Source: an uncultured Oscillospiraceae bacterium
GTDB taxonomy: Bacteria; Bacillota_A; Clostridia; Oscillospirales; Oscillospiraceae
DNA length: 8,748 nt
Assembly: GCA_934589325.1 (NCBI GenBank)
Contig: CAKTNU010000063.1
Coordinates: 1 to 8,748 of the forward strand
Reading direction: 5' to 3'
Shown here: in pieces, positions 5,597 to 8,748 of the stretch
How positions within the stretch are numbered: position 1 is the first letter of the stretch
Layout: each line of letters starts with the position of its first letter
Position numbers and translations under genes: made by a program
The notes under the pieces: generated by a model
Told to the model about the DNA's origin: nothing
Seen by the model: the letters and a program-made list of their open reading frames with translations, nothing else
The model's database searches: none

Positions 5597-8500
5597 TTAT
5601 GCAGCCTTGGCCGCTGCGTGATCAAGGTCGCTCATATCGTAAAGCGGAGTCTTGCTCTCACCGAAGCGCCAATAGGCGGCAAGGGCATAATAGCTCTGTG
5701 CGGTCGCTATTTCGTCAAGCTCACCGTCGGCAGTGTGGCGGAATCCGCCGCCGTCAACGTAGAAGCTGCACAGAGAATCAAGAACGCTGACGCCGTTTTT
5801 CACGAAACGGCTGTCGGTATCAGGATCAATGCCAAGCGCGGTCAGCGCGGTAATGACCTGTGCAGCAGATTCGGGCGTAACAACGCCTCGGCTGGTAAAG
5901 CCGCCGACAGAGGTCTGCATCGCAGCCAGGCAGCTTATCGCCTTATCCACTGCGGACTTGATTGCCTTCTCATCGTCGGTCTCGGGCTCCTCTGCATAGT
6001 ACGCCGCCAGCGCCTGGAGCGCCATTGCAGTCATATCCGACTCTGCAGTATCGCCGGAGAATGCCCAGCCGCCATCCTTGAGCTGCTTATCGAGAATGAA
6101 GCGTACAAGCTCCTCACGGGTGGTCTGCTCCTTACCGTCGGGAGCTGCAGGAATATCATATCCACGGCTGTCGAGCGCAAGCAGCGTGTATATCACTCCG
6201 CTCAGTCCCTGAGCCTCCACATAGTCCAGGTCAGCAAGCGCGGCCAGCAGATCATGCCCTGCAGCATCGGTCACATCCTTATCCAGCGCCGAAAGTGCGA
6301 TGATAAGGCGGGCATTGTCGGTGACGCGCTTCGCGTCAAGTCTGCCGTCAGCGTCGATATTCTCCTCAACATAGCTCTCAACGGCCTTATAGTACTTTGC
6401 GTACAGCTCCGGAAGCTCACGCTCGCTGCGCGCAAGACCGAATACAGGCCATTCGCCTCCGAAACGGCAAATATCCGCCTCGTCCATCGCCTGAATGTAG
6501 TCACCGGTGGTCTTATAGATGTCTGCGAATCTTTCTGCGGAGCCGCGGATGAGCTCAGCATAGGTCTTTTCCGCCGCAAACAGGGTGCTGCGGTTTGTGA
6601 CCTTGCCCTTGTCTGCATCGCTCAGGCCGTCATACGCGGTGCGTGCGGCACTTATTTTGTCGCCGCTGGACTTGTCAACCGTGCCGATAGCGTCAATGAG
6701 CTTGATGACCTCTTCCGGCGTGTACTTGGATCCGCCGTTTATATCGCGGTAATCATCGGTATAGAAGAACGCTATTCTGTCGCCGTCGGATATATAGTAC
6801 TCACTCATCACGACGCCTGGTACTCTGCCGTTTACCGAGTACATCCAGCCGGAATATTCGCCGCGGTCTTTATTGCGGAGAGTACCGTTCGGTCCGCTGA
6901 TGCCGGTCACAAATCTGCCGCCCTCTGAGGTATAGCCATTATCAGCCAGAGCACGCCCAAAAACGTCAAATACGGTCGTGCCGTCGGTGAGGTCAATAAA
7001 GCTCTCAGAGAACCAAACGGAGCCGTTGTCGCTGAGGGTAAAGCTCGCCTTGAGCTTGGTCTCCGTGGGCTTATCGGTACTGGGATCTGTGCCGAGAACG
7101 ACGAGCTCTGCCGTTACGGGCTGCTTATACAGCGCCGCAAAGCGCGCATCGTTCGGGTATTTCTCGGCATACTTGCCGAGTGTCTCGCTGGACAGCCAGC
7201 TTGTTACCGTCACGGCACGGTGCTCCTTCTCGCGGGTCACGAGCAGATTTTCATGAGTAATGACTCTTGCGTTCGATGAGCGGAAGGTGCGCCAGCTCTC
7301 CTCCACTTCCCAGCCGTCCATCGCAGCAGGGACGATACCGCGGCCGGTCATGGTGTCATAGCTGTACGCCCAGGTGAGCTTGCCATCCTTGAGATACGCC
7401 TCGGTAAAGGGTTCGAGGTCATACTTTATCTCATCCGGTTTGCTGTTGGCGTTCTTGATACCGTCGAAGTAGTGTGCCTTGACCTGCTCCATCAGCGCGG
7501 TCTCTTCCGCTATTTCCTCGTCGGTCAGCGGCCGGACGGTGACGGTGATGTCGCGTGAGGCGGTAACTCCGGTCTCCTTATCCGTTATCGTGATGGTCAT
7601 CGTGACATCCTCCGGTTCCTCGCCGGGGAGTGGACGGTACACGTATGCGCGTGCGGCATTGTTGACGTCAGGCGTCTCTATCACGTTCTCATCAGAGCTC
7701 GTGATGGTCACAGGCTGATACTTACCGTCAACGCCGATATCACGGGTAGTCGGGAAACGGATATCGTTGGCGACATTGTCGTTATCCAGCTTTTCACCGG
7801 TGACAAAGTCACGCAGGCCTGGATCTTCAAGCGCCGCGTCGAGCTTCTCGCCGAGCTGACGGCTCAGGACCTCATGCGGATCCTCATCGGCCGGCTTGAC
7901 CAGGACCTTGAACACCTTGCTGATACTCAGGCCGTCGATGCTGTTGGCTTTCATAGTGACGGTCAGTGTAACGGTGACCGCGTGCGCACCGGGCAGCACA
8001 GTGACGGCATACGGGGAGTACACCGGATAAGACGGCGCGGAGCCGACCTTCAGGTACTGCGAGTTGCTGCTGGTCCAGGTCATCACTGCCCAAGTGTTGA
8101 GGTCGGTATTGCTGCCGTAATCGACATCGGCAGAGTCTGCGCCCTCCTTGACGGAGTAGCGTGGCAGAGTATCAAGCTCGCCCACGGTTATTTCCTTGGG
8201 AACGCTGACGCGGTCAAGCTCCGCGGCAAGCACTTCACGGGCACGGCTGAGATCCCACGTGATATTGGTGTACATCCGCTTCTCGGCGCTTGCACCGTTG
8301 AGGCTGAGCACGAAGTTCACGTAGAAATACGAGCCGCGGCCGGTCATGGCGGGGTCGAAGTAATAGTTTATCTTGCCGTCGGCCTCAACCGATGCGAAGC
8401 CGTCATAGGGCTCGACGCTTTCCTTGACAGTGACGGTCACATCGCCGTAGCCCTTGGCCTCCAGCAGAGCGGAGACCGCGTCAGCGGCGTTTGTATCAAC

Positions 8501-8748
8501 GCCATATTTCGGCGTGAGAGAATAAGGCAGTGCGGAGACCGCATTTTTCAGTGTCGCCTCAGCCTTTACCGCCTCCTCTGAGAGCAGGGTGAGCACGTAT
8601 TCGCGGCTCTTGCTCTCGCCGGCAGCGGTGTCGGTGACGGTCACTTTGACGGTGACTGCGGTGCTGCCGCTCTCGGGCAGGGCGATGACCTCGCCGCCGC
8701 TTATGAGTGCCTTGTTATCTGACTCATAAACCGCGCTCCAGCCTGTTC
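5597..8748 (-). CDS. Large Ig-repeat surface protein with DUF4430 and C-terminal alpha/alpha toroid (5' end outside window)
   Basis: The reading frame stays open from the stop at 5597 to the right edge, so the true start and any signal peptide or S-layer anchor lie outside; 1,049 complete codons are visible. The GTG at 8644 is internal to an Ig-like strand pattern and is not the start. Numbering from that codon: Ig-like modules lie at the edge to 20, 131-250 (with VMTWTSSNSQYL) and 258-371 (with VTITSSDENVIE). Residues 374-540 hold a less clear module with SSNARVI. Residues 545-632 match DUF4430, the C-terminal fold of transcobalamin and intrinsic factor (hallmark GWMYSVNG at 599-606). Residues 640-700 are a helical linker. 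Residues about 740-995 are an alpha/alpha toroid with QLKDGGWAF (854-862), SDMTAMALQALAAY (869-882), TSVGGF (911-916) and VDGGGF (963-968). The DxDD cyclase motif is not seen, so binding rather than catalysis is likely. No LPXTG sorting signal ends the protein. Confidence 0.88.
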   Translation of the reverse strand, partial: TGWSAVYESDNKALISGGEVIALPESGSTAVTVKVTVTDTAAGESKSREYVLTLLSEEAVKAEATLKNAVSALPYSLTPKYGVDTNAADAVSALLEAKGYGDVTVTVKESVEPYDGFASVEADGKINYYFDPAMTGRGSYFYVNFVLSLNGASAEKRMYTNITWDLSRAREVLAAELDRVSVPKEITVGELDTLPRYSVKEGADSADVDYGSNTDLNTWAVMTWTSSNSQYLKVGSAPSYPVYSPYAVTVLPGAHAVTVTLTVTMKANSIDGLSISKVFKVLVKPADEDPHEVLSRQLGEKLDAALEDPGLRDFVTGEKLDNDNVANDIRFPTTRDIGVDGKYQPVTITSSDENVIETPDVNNAARAYVYRPLPGEEPEDVTMTITITDKETGVTASRDITVTVRPLTDEEIAEETALMEQVKAHYFDGIKNANSKPDEIKYDLEPFTEAYLKDGKLTWAYSYDTMTGRGIVPAAMDGWEVEESWRTFRSSNARVITHENLLVTREKEHRAVTVTSWLSSETLGKYAEKYPNDARFAALYKQPVTAELVVLGTDPSTDKPTETKLKASFTLSDNGSVWFSESFIDLTDGTTVFDVFGRALADNGYTSEGGRFVTGISGPNGTLRNKDRGEYSGWMYSVNGRVPGVVMSEYYISDGDRIAFFYTDDYRDINGGSKYTPEEVIKLIDAIGTVDKSSGDKISAARTAYDGLSDADKGKVTNRSTLFAAEKTYAELIRGSAERFADIYKTTGDYIQAMDEADICRFGGEWPVFGLARSERELPELYAKYYKAVESYVEENIDADGRLDAKRVTDNARLIIALSALDKDVTDAAGHDLLAALADLDYVEAQGLSGVIYTLLALDSRGYDIPAAPDGKEQTTREELVRFILDKQLKDGGWAFSGDTAESDMTAMALQALAAYYAEEPETDDEKAIKSAVDKAISCLAAMQTSVGGFTSRGVVTPESAAQVITALTALGIDPDTDSRFVKNGVSVLDSLCSFYVDGGGFRHTADGELDEIATAQSYYALAAYWRFGESKTPLYDMSDLDHAAAKAA
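7338..7353. repeat. 16-base repeat, copy 1, coding for MTGRG
   Basis: CCGCGGCCGGTCATGG occurs here and again at 8334-8349. On the minus strand it encodes MTGRG in both places (residues 432-436 and 100-104, counted from the GTG at 8644), each preceded by an aromatic-rich Tyr-Asp or Phe-Asp segment. It marks a remnant of module duplication within the surface protein. Confidence 0.6.
8334..8349. repeat. 16-base repeat, copy 2, coding for MTGRG
   Basis: This is the exact partner of 7338-7353, 996 bases (332 codons) away, in the same reading frame of the same gene. The residues around the two copies otherwise differ, so the surrounding modules have diverged. Confidence 0.6.

Noticed and set aside
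5660..6427. A terpene or squalene cyclase enzyme
   Set aside because: The repeats have the QxxDGGW pattern, but the DxDD-type catalytic motif is not visible, and the domain sits in an exported multi-domain protein after DUF4430.
5537..6928. A 463-codon open frame on the plus strand opposite the surface-protein gene
   Set aside because: It starts inside the terminator hairpin, lies wholly antisense to a well-supported domain-bearing gene, has no ribosome site or recognisable motif, and is explained by GC-biased codon use on the other strand.
8642..8644. GTG as the start codon of the surface protein
   Set aside because: The frame continues upstream to the window edge with 34 more codons that read as Ig-like strands, and no ribosome site precedes the GTG. 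The gene is partial.

Overview
The window looks like chromosome of a moderately GC-rich anaerobic Clostridia-type Firmicute, probably of the Oscillospiraceae or a related gut group. This rests on the mix of gene families, the strong Shine-Dalgarno sites, the sigma-A promoters with extended -10 boxes, and the Ig-repeat surface protein. The assignment is by style, not by a marker gene. I see no rRNA, tRNA, CRISPR array, insertion sequence or phage gene.

Layout, left to right. (1) Positions 59-2230, minus strand: a large lipoprotein that joins an N-terminal beta-rich sensor-like region to a complete ABC-type solute-binding domain. (2) Positions 2231-2462: a divergent intergenic region with a promoter on each strand and three perfect inverted repeats, the best regulatory patch of the window. 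(3) Positions 2463-4180, plus strand: a two-gene operon for aconitase X, with the large catalytic subunit and the small swivel subunit overlapping by 4 bases. A hairpin terminator follows. (4) Positions 4316-5515, plus strand: a 12-helix major facilitator transporter of the LacY / nucleoside-symporter-like branch, with its own near-consensus promoter. (5) Positions 5539-5577: a perfect 16-bp hairpin that ends both converging transcripts. (6) Positions 5597-8748, minus strand: the C-terminal 1,049 codons of a very large surface protein whose start lies beyond the right edge. It holds several Ig-like modules, a DUF4430 (transcobalamin C-terminal-like) domain, a helical linker and a C-terminal alpha/alpha toroid of prenyltransferase / squalene-cyclase type repeats.

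How they fit together. Only the two aconitase X genes form an evident functional unit: a dehydratase whose substrate (cis-3-hydroxy-L-proline, mevalonate 5-phosphate or another hydroxy acid) the neighbours do not reveal. The lipoprotein and the surface protein both act outside the membrane and suggest capture of an external ligand. The surface protein carries the two domain types that make up vitamin B12 binders of the intrinsic factor / transcobalamin family, in the opposite order. No permease or ATPase for the lipoprotein lies in the window.
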